The notes under the pieces are model-generated. The model was not told where the DNA came from, ran no database searches, and saw nothing but the letters and a program-made list of their open reading frames with translations. Source: Teichococcus vastitatis (GTDB taxonomy: Bacteria > Pseudomonadota > Alphaproteobacteria > Acetobacterales > Acetobacteraceae). From it: a stretch of DNA of 64,000 bases. The DNA is taken from assembly GCF_003604215.1 (NCBI RefSeq), contig NZ_QXGS01000013.1, forward strand, positions 20,677 to 84,676. The letters run 5' to 3'. Position 1 is the first letter of the stretch. Each line of letters begins with the position of its first letter. Both the position numbers and the translations under genes were made by a program. Positions 35,145 to 43,090 of this stretch are shown here, piece by piece.

Positions 35145-35675
35145 TTACCAGCGCCGCGGCGGCCCGCAATCGAGATGCACGAAACCGTCGCGCCGGTAGA
35201 GGCCCACGCCACCGACCTGCATCTCCGCCGCCATGCGGGCGACGCCATAGGCATTGGACCCGGGCAGGCGGAAATCCGCGGCCATTCCCGACATATGCAG
35301 GCTGACCTCGGACACCCGACTGGTGCGCAGCGCACCATTGTGCTCCGGCGTCCGGTAGCCGCTGGAGATCTGATAGAATTCGGTGTTCCCGAGACCTTCG
35401 GCCACCACGTGCAGAACGTCGAACAAGCGGGGATCCATGGGCGTCACCTCCGCCGCCGATAGGTCGCGGAACACCCAGTCCAGCTTGTGCAGCGCTTCCC
35501 GGTCGTAGCGGCCATCGCGGAAATACACGCCGTCGAACCTGTCCTCCGTGGCGACGCGCTGCACCCGCAGGCTGCGCATCGGCGGCAGCGGCGGCTGGGC
35601 ACGCGCGGCACGGGGCACGGCGGAGCAAGCCAACAGGCCGAGGCCAGCCGTGATGATCTCGCGCCGGACGGTCAT
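35145..35675 (-). CDS. DUF882 (YcbK/M15-like) exported protein
   Basis: A 176-residue protein with an arginine-pair signal (TVRREIITAGLGLLAC...AARA), exported probably by Tat. The DUF882 signature is complete: SSGYRTPEHNGALR, SLHMSGMAADFRLPG, GVGLYRRDGFVHLDCG, closing with RRW. The His and Asp residues resemble the zinc site of M15 murein peptidases, and E. coli YcbK (MepK) is a peptidoglycan endopeptidase, so wall remodelling is likely. The ATG at 35673-35675 is assumed. An ATG at 35721-35723, touching the stop of a small upstream lipoprotein frame, is the alternative. Confidence 0.87.
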   Translation of the reverse strand: MTVRREIITAGLGLLACSAVPRAARAQPPLPPMRSLRVQRVATEDRFDGVYFRDGRYDREALHKLDWVFRDLSAAEVTPMDPRLFDVLHVVAEGLGNTEFYQISSGYRTPEHNGALRTSRVSEVSLHMSGMAADFRLPGSNAYGVARMAAEMQVGGVGLYRRDGFVHLDCGPPRRW

Positions 35676-35722
35676 GGCAGGATCGCAGCAGGGGCAGGTG
35701 TCGGGGTGGGATCGACGGAACA

Positions 35723-35842
35723 TCACTCGATCGGGTCTGTTGGGGGAAAGAGAACTTGACGGAAAGCCGTGCGTTGCGGCGTGGCGCACGCCAGCAGCGC
35801 CGCACCCGCGATCAGGGCAACCCGGCCGTTGCGGTGCCGCAC
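35723..35842 (-). CDS. Possible 39-residue lipoprotein
   Basis: A GTG start (35840-35842) with GGAG eight bases upstream opens a 39-codon frame that looks like a bare lipoprotein: basic start (RHRNGR), hydrophobic VALIAGAALL, lipobox LLAC, then only about 19 residues. Its TGA overlaps an ATG of the DUF882 frame (TGATG), which would couple the two. There is no homology support, so it could be chance. Confidence 0.3.
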   Translation of the reverse strand: MRHRNGRVALIAGAALLACATPQRTAFRQVLFPPTDPIE

Positions 35843-36248
35843 AGTGCTCGCTCCAGGCCTCTGCGGACATGGCACTGATGAACCGTTCTGCACCCTGGCC
35901 ATATCCTGTGCGGCCAGGCTGGAAGGGCTCCGGGGAACCGTCACGCTCCGCGCAAGTCTCGGCGACGCTGCCTCCACTTCCCTGCCCGGCATCGCCGGCA
36001 GGGCATCATCGCAGGCGTCGGTGCCGAGCCGGCGACCAGACTGCCCACCGACCTGTCGTGGCGGTGGCCGCAGTCCGGAAAACCCGGCCGAACCGGCCCC
36101 CAGCGGCGACGCCTTGGACAGCAACCGGTTCTGCATCGTTCTGCGGCACATCACATTCATCCGCAGCCATCCTAGGACGCCGGATTGCCCTCGACCAGAG
36201 TTAAAGTACCCGGTTGAAAAAGCCTCCGAAGCTTTTGTTTTTTATTGT
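35843..36248. other. Gene-poor stretch before the yceD terminator
   Basis: About 400 bases with no recognisable gene. The minus-strand frame that runs through it has no family resemblance. The only clear element is the yceD terminator at its high end (36217-36237). Confidence 0.5.
36217..36237 (-). terminator. Terminator after yceD
   Basis: AAAAGC (36218-36223) pairs with GCTTTT (36231-36236) around a seven-base loop; on the minus strand a TTTTTC run follows. It also has a T-run on the plus side and may act in both directions. It lies 12 bases after the yceD stop. Confidence 0.65.
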
Positions 36249-36779
36249 TTAAGCTTGGCCAGAAGCTTTTCCACCTTTGAGCACTGCGAAAGGGTTCCGG
36301 CGCACCTCCTGCTCTGCGTCCGGCGCTTCCGTCAATTCCGGCGGCAGGCTGGCTCCAGGGGCGCGAGGATAAGGATCCAGCGCCAGCGACAATTGCTCGG
36401 CCAGCGCCTCGCCCAGTTCCATGACACCGTTCTCCGTCGGGATCTCGTCAGGGCCGGCCGCTTCGTCGGCTGGCTCGCGGCCACTGGGCAGGAAGCGCCA
36501 GTCGACCTCCTCCCGCACCGCCTGCGGCACCGGCTCCAGCGTCACGACGCAGTTCTGCACCACCGCGGCTTCCAGGCTGCCGCGCACGCGGATGGTGCCG
36601 CCCGGCTCCGGCCGCAGCACCAGCTCGCCCTGCAATTGCTCCACCGCCAGGATGCCGAAGCGGCGCGCCAGGGCAGCACACTCCTCCGGCGTCGCGGTCA
36701 GGCTGCGGGTTCGGCCTTCCGGCGGCACGGCGGCAAAGGGCAAGGGGCGGGAGAACTCAGGCTCCAGCATCTCGGTCAT
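36249..36779 (-). CDS. YceD/DUF177 protein (23S rRNA accumulation factor)
   Basis: A 176-residue member of DUF177, a family needed for normal 23S rRNA levels. Visible signs are the middle block VVQNCVVTLEPVPQ, with the usual Cys, and the C-terminus RRNPFAVLKGGK, which is diagnostic. In many bacteria rpmF follows at once; here a terminator follows instead, so L32 must be encoded elsewhere. The ATG at 36777-36779 lies inside the end of the chaperone gene upstream, a 23-base overlap that suggests coupled translation. Confidence 0.9.
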   Translation of the reverse strand: MTEMLEPEFSRPLPFAAVPPEGRTRSLTATPEECAALARRFGILAVEQLQGELVLRPEPGGTIRVRGSLEAAVVQNCVVTLEPVPQAVREEVDWRFLPSGREPADEAAGPDEIPTENGVMELGEALAEQLSLALDPYPRAPGASLPPELTEAPDAEQEVRRNPFAVLKGGKASGQA

Positions 36780-37329
36780 GGGGCGCTTCCTCCAGGGCAG
36801 GAAATCGGGCCTCGCCGCGCAGCAGGGCGTCCAGCGGCTGGGCCGCGAGGGATGTGTCGGTGGCCAGCGCGAGAGCCGCGAGCCGGCGGGGCTGCGCCGC
36901 GTCCGCCGGGAGGGCGCCGCGCCAAACGTTGCGGGCCAGCGCCTCCGCCAGGGCCGCGCCGTCGCCGCTCTGCAGCGGTGCCTCATAGGCCTGGGCGCGG
37001 CCATGAAACGCCTCCCACATGTTCTTCACCCGGCGTGCGATCGACATGTCGCCGACACCCATCTCGCGCAGGTTGAAATCCATGTCGGCGAACATGGCAT
37101 CGAACACCGCCTGCGCGATTCCCGGGCCGCGCGGATCGGGATCGCGGTGCAGGCGCCGAATCAGCAGCGCCACCTGCAGGCCGATCAGGTCGAACCGCCC
37201 ATCCAGGGTGTCCGGCACGGCCAGTTCGGTGAAGAACACCGGCTGGCGCGCGGCACGCACGGCGGCGCCGTACAGCTCGAAGCCCAGCCGCTCATGCGGC
37301 TTGCGGCGGAACAGGCCGAACAAGGCCAT
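36757..37329 (-). CDS. Ubiquinol-cytochrome c chaperone (CBP3-like)
   Basis: A 190-residue protein of the Ubiq_cyt_C_chap family, related to mitochondrial CBP3, which helps mature cytochrome b of the bc1 complex. The block FFTELAVPDTLDGRFDLIGLQ, the RRLHRDPDPRG turn and the FADMDFNLREMGVGD motif with MSIARRVKNMWEAFHGR are the family's centre. It is divergent from bamE and overlaps yceD, a common alphaproteobacterial arrangement. Confidence 0.93.
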   Translation of the reverse strand: MALFGLFRRKPHERLGFELYGAAVRAARQPVFFTELAVPDTLDGRFDLIGLQVALLIRRLHRDPDPRGPGIAQAVFDAMFADMDFNLREMGVGDMSIARRVKNMWEAFHGRAQAYEAPLQSGDGAALAEALARNVWRGALPADAAQPRRLAALALATDTSLAAQPLDALLRGEARFPALEEAPHDRDAGA

Positions 37330-37517
37330 GGAAACAGGCTCCTCTGCGCCGGCGGGGTGCGGCGCTGGTTGACCCCGCTGCGGGGCGGTGGCAATCGACC
37401 GTGCAGATGGACCGCTCGCCGATCCGGGTCAATCCGGTCCTCGGCGGGCGCGCCACCTCCCCCTTCGTCCCTGACGGGCCGCCGGGTGGAAAACTGGATC
37501 TCAGCTTCAGGATTTCG

Positions 37518-38054
37518 GTGCACACCGTGAGCTTCTGCCAGACCCCCTGCCGCAAGACCAAACCGCGCCACACCAGGCTGCGGGCTGGCCTGATGGCGCT
37601 GGCCGTGGCGCTGCCGCTGGCCGGCTGCTCGGTGTTTCAGGCCCGCCCGGTCCAACATGGCAACAAGGCCGATCCCGACCTGCTGGCCCAACTGGTGCCG
37701 GGGGTACAGACTCAGGCCGACGTGCAGGCGCTGCTGGGCTCGCCCAGCGTCACCGGCACCTTCGACCCGAGCACCTGGTACTACATCTCCTCGGTCAGCC
37801 GCATCCAGCCCGGCAGCAACCCCTCGAGCGAACAGGAGCGCGTGGTGGTGATGCGCTTCGACGAGGGCGGGGTGTTGCGCAACATCGAGCAGCGCGGCCC
37901 GGACACGATGCGCGATGTCGGCATGGTGGACCGCACCACCCCGGTGCCGGGCACCGACCGCACCCTGCTGCAGGCCCTGTTCGGCAATATTGGCCGCGTC
38001 GGCGCCGGCGGGATCGGCACCGAGCAAGGGCCCGGCACCGGCCCCGGCCGCTAG
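37518..38054 (+). CDS. bamE: Outer-membrane protein assembly factor BamE
   Basis: A small lipoprotein of the BAM complex that inserts beta-barrel proteins. The mature part carries the SmpA/OmlA domain: LAQLVPGVQTQADVQALLG, then GTFDPSTWYYISS. The lipobox is PLAGC. I chose the GTG at 37518 (AGGA five bases upstream), giving 178 residues and a basic N-region of the signal; the ATG at 37593 would leave only eleven residues before the cysteine, and longer frames lack a binding site. The C-terminal tail is rich in Gly. Confidence 0.88.
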   Translation: MHTVSFCQTPCRKTKPRHTRLRAGLMALAVALPLAGCSVFQARPVQHGNKADPDLLAQLVPGVQTQADVQALLGSPSVTGTFDPSTWYYISSVSRIQPGSNPSSEQERVVVMRFDEGGVLRNIEQRGPDTMRDVGMVDRTTPVPGTDRTLLQALFGNIGRVGAGGIGTEQGPGTGPGR

Positions 38055-38081
38055 CCGCGCCGGGCGTGGCGGCTGCGCGCC

Positions 38082-39269
38082 TCAGGCCAGGGCGCGGCGC
38101 CGCTGCAGCAGCATCAGCCCCAGCGCGAGGGCGAGGGCCGGGAACAGCAGCAGGTTCAGCATCGTCCAGCCCGCCTGGGCGTGAATGGCGCCGGACGCGA
38201 AGGCGGTGCAGGCCACCGTACCGAATACGATGAAGTCATTGGCCGCCTGGGCACGCACCCGCTCTTCCGGCCGGTGCGCCTCCGACAGCAGGGTGGTCGC
38301 GCCGACGAACATGAAGTTCCAGCCCACCCCCAGCAGCATCAGCGCCACGGAGAAGTGGCCGAAGCGCTCGCCGGACAGGGCCACGGCGGCGCAGGCCGCT
38401 GACAGCAGCGTGCCCACCAGGATGATCCGACGGGCGCCGAAACGGGCGATGAGCCGCCCGGACACGAAGCCTGGCGCAAACATCGACACGGCGTGCAGCT
38501 GGATCACCGTGGCGCTGGCGCCGATGCCGAAGCCGCACAGCATCATCTCCAGCGGCGTGGCCGTCATCACCAGGTTCATGGTGCCATAGGCCACCGCACC
38601 GGTCAGAGCGGCGGCAACAAAGGCCGGGCGAGCCAGGATCTCCCGCAGCGGAGTCGCCACGGCAGTGCGCGGCGGTGGCGGCGGCAGCACCGTGCGCGAC
38701 AGCAGCGCCACGCAGATCAATGGCAGCAGGGCCAGGATCAGGTAGGTGCCCAGGAACAGGAAGGGCGCCAGGGTATCCCGGGTGTGCTTCACCAGCTCCG
38801 GCCCGAAGATCGCGGACAGGATGCCGCCCGCCATCACCAGCGCCACGGCGCGGGGGCGATAGGCCGGCGTCGCCACCTCGGCGGCGGCGAAGCGGTAATG
38901 CTGCGAGATGCCGAAGCCGAGGCCGGCCGGGATGGCGCCGAGGCAGTATAGCGGGAAGCTGCCGGTCCAGACGCCCAGCGCGAAGACGATGCTGCCCAGA
39001 AAGGCGCCAGCCGCGCCCAGCACGAAACCGGCGCGCCGCCCCAGCCGGGCGAAGACGATGCCGGCTGGGATCGAGGCCGCCATGGTGGCCGCCATCTGCA
39101 GCGCCATCGGCAGCGTCGCCAGCGACTTGTCGGTGGCCAGGCTGTGGCCAATCAGCGCCGACATGGCGACCTGCCCCACAGTGGACGCATTGGTCAGCGC
39201 TTGGCACAGGAACAGCAGCCAAACATTGCGCTTCATCAGCGCGGCATCCGCCGGGGCCATGGCCGACAT
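38082..39269 (-). CDS. MFS transporter
   Basis: A 395-residue membrane protein with 12 predicted hydrophobic helices and the MFS loop-2-type motif FARLGRRAGF near residue 75 and its second-half copy IARFGARRII near residue 273. A central Pro-rich loop (VLPPPPPRT) joins the two halves. The ATG at 39267-39269 overlaps the thiL stop as TGATG, so the gene is translated with thiL; an ATG five codons earlier is possible. The substrate cannot be told. Confidence 0.85.
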   Translation of the reverse strand: MSAMAPADAALMKRNVWLLFLCQALTNASTVGQVAMSALIGHSLATDKSLATLPMALQMAATMAASIPAGIVFARLGRRAGFVLGAAGAFLGSIVFALGVWTGSFPLYCLGAIPAGLGFGISQHYRFAAAEVATPAYRPRAVALVMAGGILSAIFGPELVKHTRDTLAPFLFLGTYLILALLPLICVALLSRTVLPPPPPRTAVATPLREILARPAFVAAALTGAVAYGTMNLVMTATPLEMMLCGFGIGASATVIQLHAVSMFAPGFVSGRLIARFGARRIILVGTLLSAACAAVALSGERFGHFSVALMLLGVGWNFMFVGATTLLSEAHRPEERVRAQAANDFIVFGTVACTAFASGAIHAQAGWTMLNLLLFPALALALGLMLLQRRRALA

Positions 39270-40234
39270 CAGAAGTGACTCCATCCGCTGCGGCCAAGCG
39301 GCATCACCCTGCCGGACCTGTCACGCACCGTAACCGTCGAATCGCCCGGCACCAAATGGCCGATCCGCGCCACCGGCGTCGCACAGGCCTCGGCCCGCCC
39401 GGCGATCTCGGCCGCCCTCTCGGGCGGTGCCGCGAACAGCAGCTCGTAATCATCGCCACCGGTCAGCAGATCGCCGAGCCGACCCGGATGCTCCCGCAGC
39501 CATGCCGCCGCCGGCGCCGACAGCGGTACCGCCGCCGCGTCCAGCACGGCGCCGCAGCGCGAGGCGCGGCACAGATGCCCGAGATCCTGCACCAACCCGT
39601 CCGACACATCCATGGCCGCCGTCGCCAGACCCACCAGGGCCTGGCCGAGCCCCAGCCTGGGCTGCGGCAGTTGGTAGCGGCCGGCCAGCCTCCCTTGCGG
39701 GTCCGCCACCTCTCCGCGGCGGGCCCGAAGCCCGAGCACGCCGTCGCCGATGCTGCCGGAAACCCACAGATCCTGGCCAATCCCTGCCCCGCCCCGGCGC
39801 AGCGCGGTGCCGGGAGCCACATGGCCGAGGATGGTGAGCGACAGGCTGACCGGTCCGGCGGTGGACACCGTGTCGCCGCCCAGGATCGACAGGGCGAAAC
39901 GCCGCTGATCCTCCGCCAGTCCGGCCGCGAAGCCGGCGAGCCAGTCCACCCCCCGGCCCGGCGGCAGCGCCACCGTCAACAGGTAGCCCAGCGGCACCGC
40001 GCCCATGGCTGCCAGATCGGACAGGTTGGTGCGCAGCAGCTTGCGGCCAATGGTTTCCGCCGGGTCATCCGGCAGGAAGTGCACGTTCTCCACCATGGCG
40101 TCGGCGGCCAGCACCAGCTCACGTCCCGGCGGCGGGCGCAGCAGGGCGGCATCATCGGCCAGGTCCAAGGCGCCGGGCCCGGCCAGCGGGCGGAAATAGC
40201 GGTCGATCAGGTCGAATTCGGGTGGCAGCGTCAT
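39269..40234 (-). CDS. thiL: Thiamine-monophosphate kinase
   Basis: ThiL phosphorylates thiamine monophosphate to the active diphosphate. The 321 residues are of the PurM/AIR-synthase fold, with FDLIDRYF at the start, LADDAALLR near residue 27 (DDAA metal motif), AMVENVHFLPD near 50, LSDLAAMGAVP near 77, ILGGDTVS near 120, MDVSDGLVQDLGHL near 210 and GGDDYELLF near 257. The ATG at 40232-40234 is clear. It ends the nusB-thiL part of the riboflavin gene block. Confidence 0.95.
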   Translation of the reverse strand: MTLPPEFDLIDRYFRPLAGPGALDLADDAALLRPPPGRELVLAADAMVENVHFLPDDPAETIGRKLLRTNLSDLAAMGAVPLGYLLTVALPPGRGVDWLAGFAAGLAEDQRRFALSILGGDTVSTAGPVSLSLTILGHVAPGTALRRGGAGIGQDLWVSGSIGDGVLGLRARRGEVADPQGRLAGRYQLPQPRLGLGQALVGLATAAMDVSDGLVQDLGHLCRASRCGAVLDAAAVPLSAPAAAWLREHPGRLGDLLTGGDDYELLFAAPPERAAEIAGRAEACATPVARIGHLVPGDSTVTVRDRSGRVMPLGRSGWSHF

Positions 40235-40352
40235 GCCGCGCAATGTGCGCGGCGCGGCGCCCTCGCGCCATGGGGTCTGCCGCGCCGGGCTGTTGTTGCC
40301 GCCACTCGGCCGTCCCCCTGCCCGGCTCGCCGCGGCGCCCTGGGCGTGGCTG

Positions 40353-40850
40353 CTAGCGCTGGAACTCCGCGGCGCGCAGCGAACGCGCCATGGCATCCAG
40401 CACGCCATTGGCGAAGCGGGGCTCGTCGCCGCCGAAGAAGCCGTGCGCGATATCCATGTATTCGTTGATCACCACGCGGGCGGGCGGCTGGCTGCCGGAG
40501 GACAGCTCGAAGGCCGCCGCGCGCAGCAGGGCCCGCAGCACCGGATCAAGCCGTGCCACCGTCCAGGTTTCGGCCAGGTGGCCGGCCAGGATGGCATCCA
40601 GCGCCTCCGCCTGGCGCGCCACGCCGCGCACGACGCCGGCGAAGAGCGGCACATCGGCCTGCGGCACTCGGCCATCGTCGAAGCCACCGGCATCGGGGCC
40701 GATGCGGTGGCGGACAAACTGGTCGATCACCGATTCGGCGGCCTCGCCGGATTGCTCGCTCTGAAACAATGCCTGGATCGCGGCCACGCGGGAGCCGGTG
40801 CGGGGGCGGCCGGGAGCGCCGCGCTTCTGAGTCTGGGCGGCGCTCATCAT
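40353..40850 (-). CDS. nusB: Transcription antitermination factor NusB
   Basis: NusB binds boxA RNA with S10 in antitermination on rRNA operons. The 165 residues show GSRVAAIQALFQSEQSG at the N-terminus, the FELSS..PPARVVINEYMDIA block near residue 120 and FANGVLDAMAR near the end. The ATG overlaps the ribH stop by four bases, the standard ribH-nusB link. Confidence 0.96.
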   Translation of the reverse strand: MMSAAQTQKRGAPGRPRTGSRVAAIQALFQSEQSGEAAESVIDQFVRHRIGPDAGGFDDGRVPQADVPLFAGVVRGVARQAEALDAILAGHLAETWTVARLDPVLRALLRAAAFELSSGSQPPARVVINEYMDIAHGFFGGDEPRFANGVLDAMARSLRAAEFQR

Positions 40851-41326
40851 GCATCACTCCAGCGGCGGGCCAGCAGGATTTGTCCGATCAGCGCATGCGC
40901 CGCCTCGGCCCCCTTGTTGTGGCGGTTCGCGGCCGAGCGCGCCTCGGCCTGCGCCAGCGTTTCCACCGTCAGCAGCCCGAAGCCCAACGGCATGCCGGTT
41001 TCACCGCTGATGTCCATCACGCCCTGGCAAACGGCCTCGCAGATGAACTGGTAGTGGTCGGTCTCGCCCTTCACCACGCAGCCATGCAACAGGAAGCCGT
41101 CCCAGCCACCCTTGCGGATCGCCATGCGCAGCGCCGCCGGCAGCTCGAAGGCGCCGGCCACGTCCACCACGTCCAGCGTGGCGCCGGCCTCGGCAAGGAC
41201 GCGTTCGGCGCCGTGCCGCATGCCGGAGACCACGGCCTCGTAGTAAGGCGCCTGGATCAGCAGGATGCGCGGCGCCGGTCCTGGAATGACGGGGGTGGCG
41301 CGCTCCGGCGCGTCGATCGTGCTCAT
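40847..41326 (-). CDS. ribH: 6,7-dimethyl-8-ribityllumazine synthase
   Basis: RibH joins the RibB product with the pyrimidine intermediate to make lumazine. The 159 residues contain VAGAFELPAALR near residue 57, GCVVKGETDHY near 82 (substrate loop), the catalytic His in that block, and GLLTVETLAQAEAR near 117. It starts 25 bases after ribB's stop and overlaps nusB. Confidence 0.96.
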   Translation of the reverse strand: MSTIDAPERATPVIPGPAPRILLIQAPYYEAVVSGMRHGAERVLAEAGATLDVVDVAGAFELPAALRMAIRKGGWDGFLLHGCVVKGETDHYQFICEAVCQGVMDISGETGMPLGFGLLTVETLAQAEARSAANRHNKGAEAAHALIGQILLARRWSDA

Positions 41327-41351
41327 CGCGGGGTACTCATGCAGGGATAAC

Positions 41352-42476
41352 TCATGCAGGGCCGGAATCGATCGGGCGGGTTTCGGCCACGGTGAGGCCG
41401 TAACCCTCCAGCCCGACGATCGCCTTGGGATGGTTCGTCAACAGGATCATGTCGCGCACGCCGAGATCGGCCAGGATCTGCGCACCGATGCCGTAGTCGC
41501 GCAGTTCCGGCGGCTCAACCCGGGCGCGGCCGGCACGGACCCGCTCGGACAGGGCGGTGGCCCTGACATCGCGGATCAGAACCACGATGCCGCGCCCCGC
41601 TGCCTCGATCTGCCGCATGCAGGATTGCAGCTCGCGCGGTCCGTCGCTGCCGATGATGTCCGAGAACAGGTTCACGGCGTGCATGCGCGCCATCACCGGG
41701 CCGGGGCGCTGCAGATCGCCCTTCACCAGCGCCACATGCTCCCCGTATTCCAGGGAATTCGCATAGACCACGAGGCGCCACTCGCCGCCGGCGGCCTCGA
41801 TGCGGCCTTCCTCGACCCGCTTCACCATGCGCTCGGTGCGGCGGCGGTGCCCGATCAGGTCAGCGATGGTGCCGAGCTTGAGGCCATGGTGTTGGGCGAA
41901 GGCCACCAGGTCCGGCATCCGGGCCATGGTGCCGTCCTCGTTCATGATCTCGCAGATCACGCCGGCCGGGTTCAACCCGGCCAAGCGGGCGAAATCCACC
42001 GCCGCTTCGGTATGCCCGGCGCGTACCAGCGTGCCGCCCTCCCGCGCCACCAGCGGAAAGACGTGGCCGGGGGTGACGATCTCCTCGCGCCGGGCCTCGG
42101 GGTTGATGGCCACGGCCACGGTGCGGGCACGGTCGGCGGCGGAGATGCCGGTGGTGACGCCGTCGCGCGCCTCGATCGACACGGTGAAGGCGGTCTGGTG
42201 CCGCGTGCCGTTGGATTGCGCCATCAGCGGCAGGCCGAGCTGCTCCACCCGCGTCTTGGTCATCGCCAGGCAGATCAGCCCGCGCGCGTGGCGGGCCATG
42301 AAGTTGATGGCGTCCGGCGTGGCGAACTGGGCCGGGATCACCAGGTCGCCCTCGTTCTCGCGATCCTCGTCATCCACCAGGATGAACATGCGGCCACGCC
42401 GCGCTTCCTCCAGCAGTTCCTCGGTCGGGCTGAGGAACTCGGAAAAGGAGGTGCGGGTCTGCAACGCGCTGCTCAT
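41352..42476 (-). CDS. ribB: 3,4-dihydroxy-2-butanone-4-phosphate synthase with degenerate GTP cyclohydrolase II half
   Basis: A 374-residue RibBA-shaped protein. The N-terminal half is a complete DHBP synthase: VDDEDRENEGDLV near residue 34, GLICLAMT, TGISAADRA and AGHTEAAVD near 153. The C-terminal half keeps the GTP cyclohydrolase II fold (RMHAVNLFSDIIG..., DYGIGAQILADLG) but the three zinc cysteines of the CxxG...CDCG motif are gone, reading SDIIG...LQSCM. So it should make only the butanone phosphate; a separate RibA is needed elsewhere. This is common in alphaproteobacteria. It overlaps ribE by four bases. Confidence 0.94.
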   Translation of the reverse strand: MSSALQTRTSFSEFLSPTEELLEEARRGRMFILVDDEDRENEGDLVIPAQFATPDAINFMARHARGLICLAMTKTRVEQLGLPLMAQSNGTRHQTAFTVSIEARDGVTTGISAADRARTVAVAINPEARREEIVTPGHVFPLVAREGGTLVRAGHTEAAVDFARLAGLNPAGVICEIMNEDGTMARMPDLVAFAQHHGLKLGTIADLIGHRRRTERMVKRVEEGRIEAAGGEWRLVVYANSLEYGEHVALVKGDLQRPGPVMARMHAVNLFSDIIGSDGPRELQSCMRQIEAAGRGIVVLIRDVRATALSERVRAGRARVEPPELRDYGIGAQILADLGVRDMILLTNHPKAIVGLEGYGLTVAETRPIDSGPA

Positions 42477-43090
42477 GCCTTCGTATCCCCCAGGTTGAAC
42501 TGCCGCAGCCGGGCCACGTAGCGGGCCAGCATGTCGATCTCGATGTTCACCCGCGAACCGGGCCGCAGATCGCCCAGCGTGGTGACGCCCGCGGTGTGCG
42601 GGATGATGTTGACCCCGAAGCTGGCACCCTCGACCTCGTTCACCGTCAGCGACGCACCCTCGATGCTGATGGAACCCTTGGGCGCCACAAACGGCGCGAG
42701 CTCCGGCGGCAGCCGGAACCAGAGCCGCAGCGAGCCGTTCTCCGGCGTCACCGACAGCAGCTCGGCCACGCCGTCCACATGCCCGGACACCACGTGCCCG
42801 CCCATCTCGTCGCCCATCTTCAGGGCGCGCTCCAGGTTGATGCGGCTGTTCTCGCGCCAGCTGTCCAGCGTGGTCTTGGACAGGGTTTCGCCCGAAACCT
42901 CCACGATGAAGCGATCGGTCTGCAGGGCGACCACGGTCAGACAGCAGCCGGAACAGGCGATGGAAGCGCCGATCGCCGCCCCTTCCAGCCAGCCGGCCGG
43001 CGTTTCGATGGCGAGGCGCATGTCGTGGCCGCCGCCAATCGGCTCGATCGCGGCGATCCGGCCGGTGGCGGTGATGATGCCGGTGAACAT
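42473..43090 (-). CDS. ribE: Riboflavin synthase, alpha subunit
   Basis: It dismutates two lumazine molecules into riboflavin. The 205 residues show the two lumazine-binding repeats: MFTGII at the start with IACSGCCLTV near residue 45, and GGHVVSGHVDGVA near 98 with GASLTVNEVEG near 145. Active residues Cys48 and His in the second repeat are kept. It starts directly after ribD's stop and overlaps ribB. Confidence 0.95.
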   Translation of the reverse strand: MFTGIITATGRIAAIEPIGGGHDMRLAIETPAGWLEGAAIGASIACSGCCLTVVALQTDRFIVEVSGETLSKTTLDSWRENSRINLERALKMGDEMGGHVVSGHVDGVAELLSVTPENGSLRLWFRLPPELAPFVAPKGSISIEGASLTVNEVEGASFGVNIIPHTAGVTTLGDLRPGSRVNIEIDMLARYVARLRQFNLGDTKA

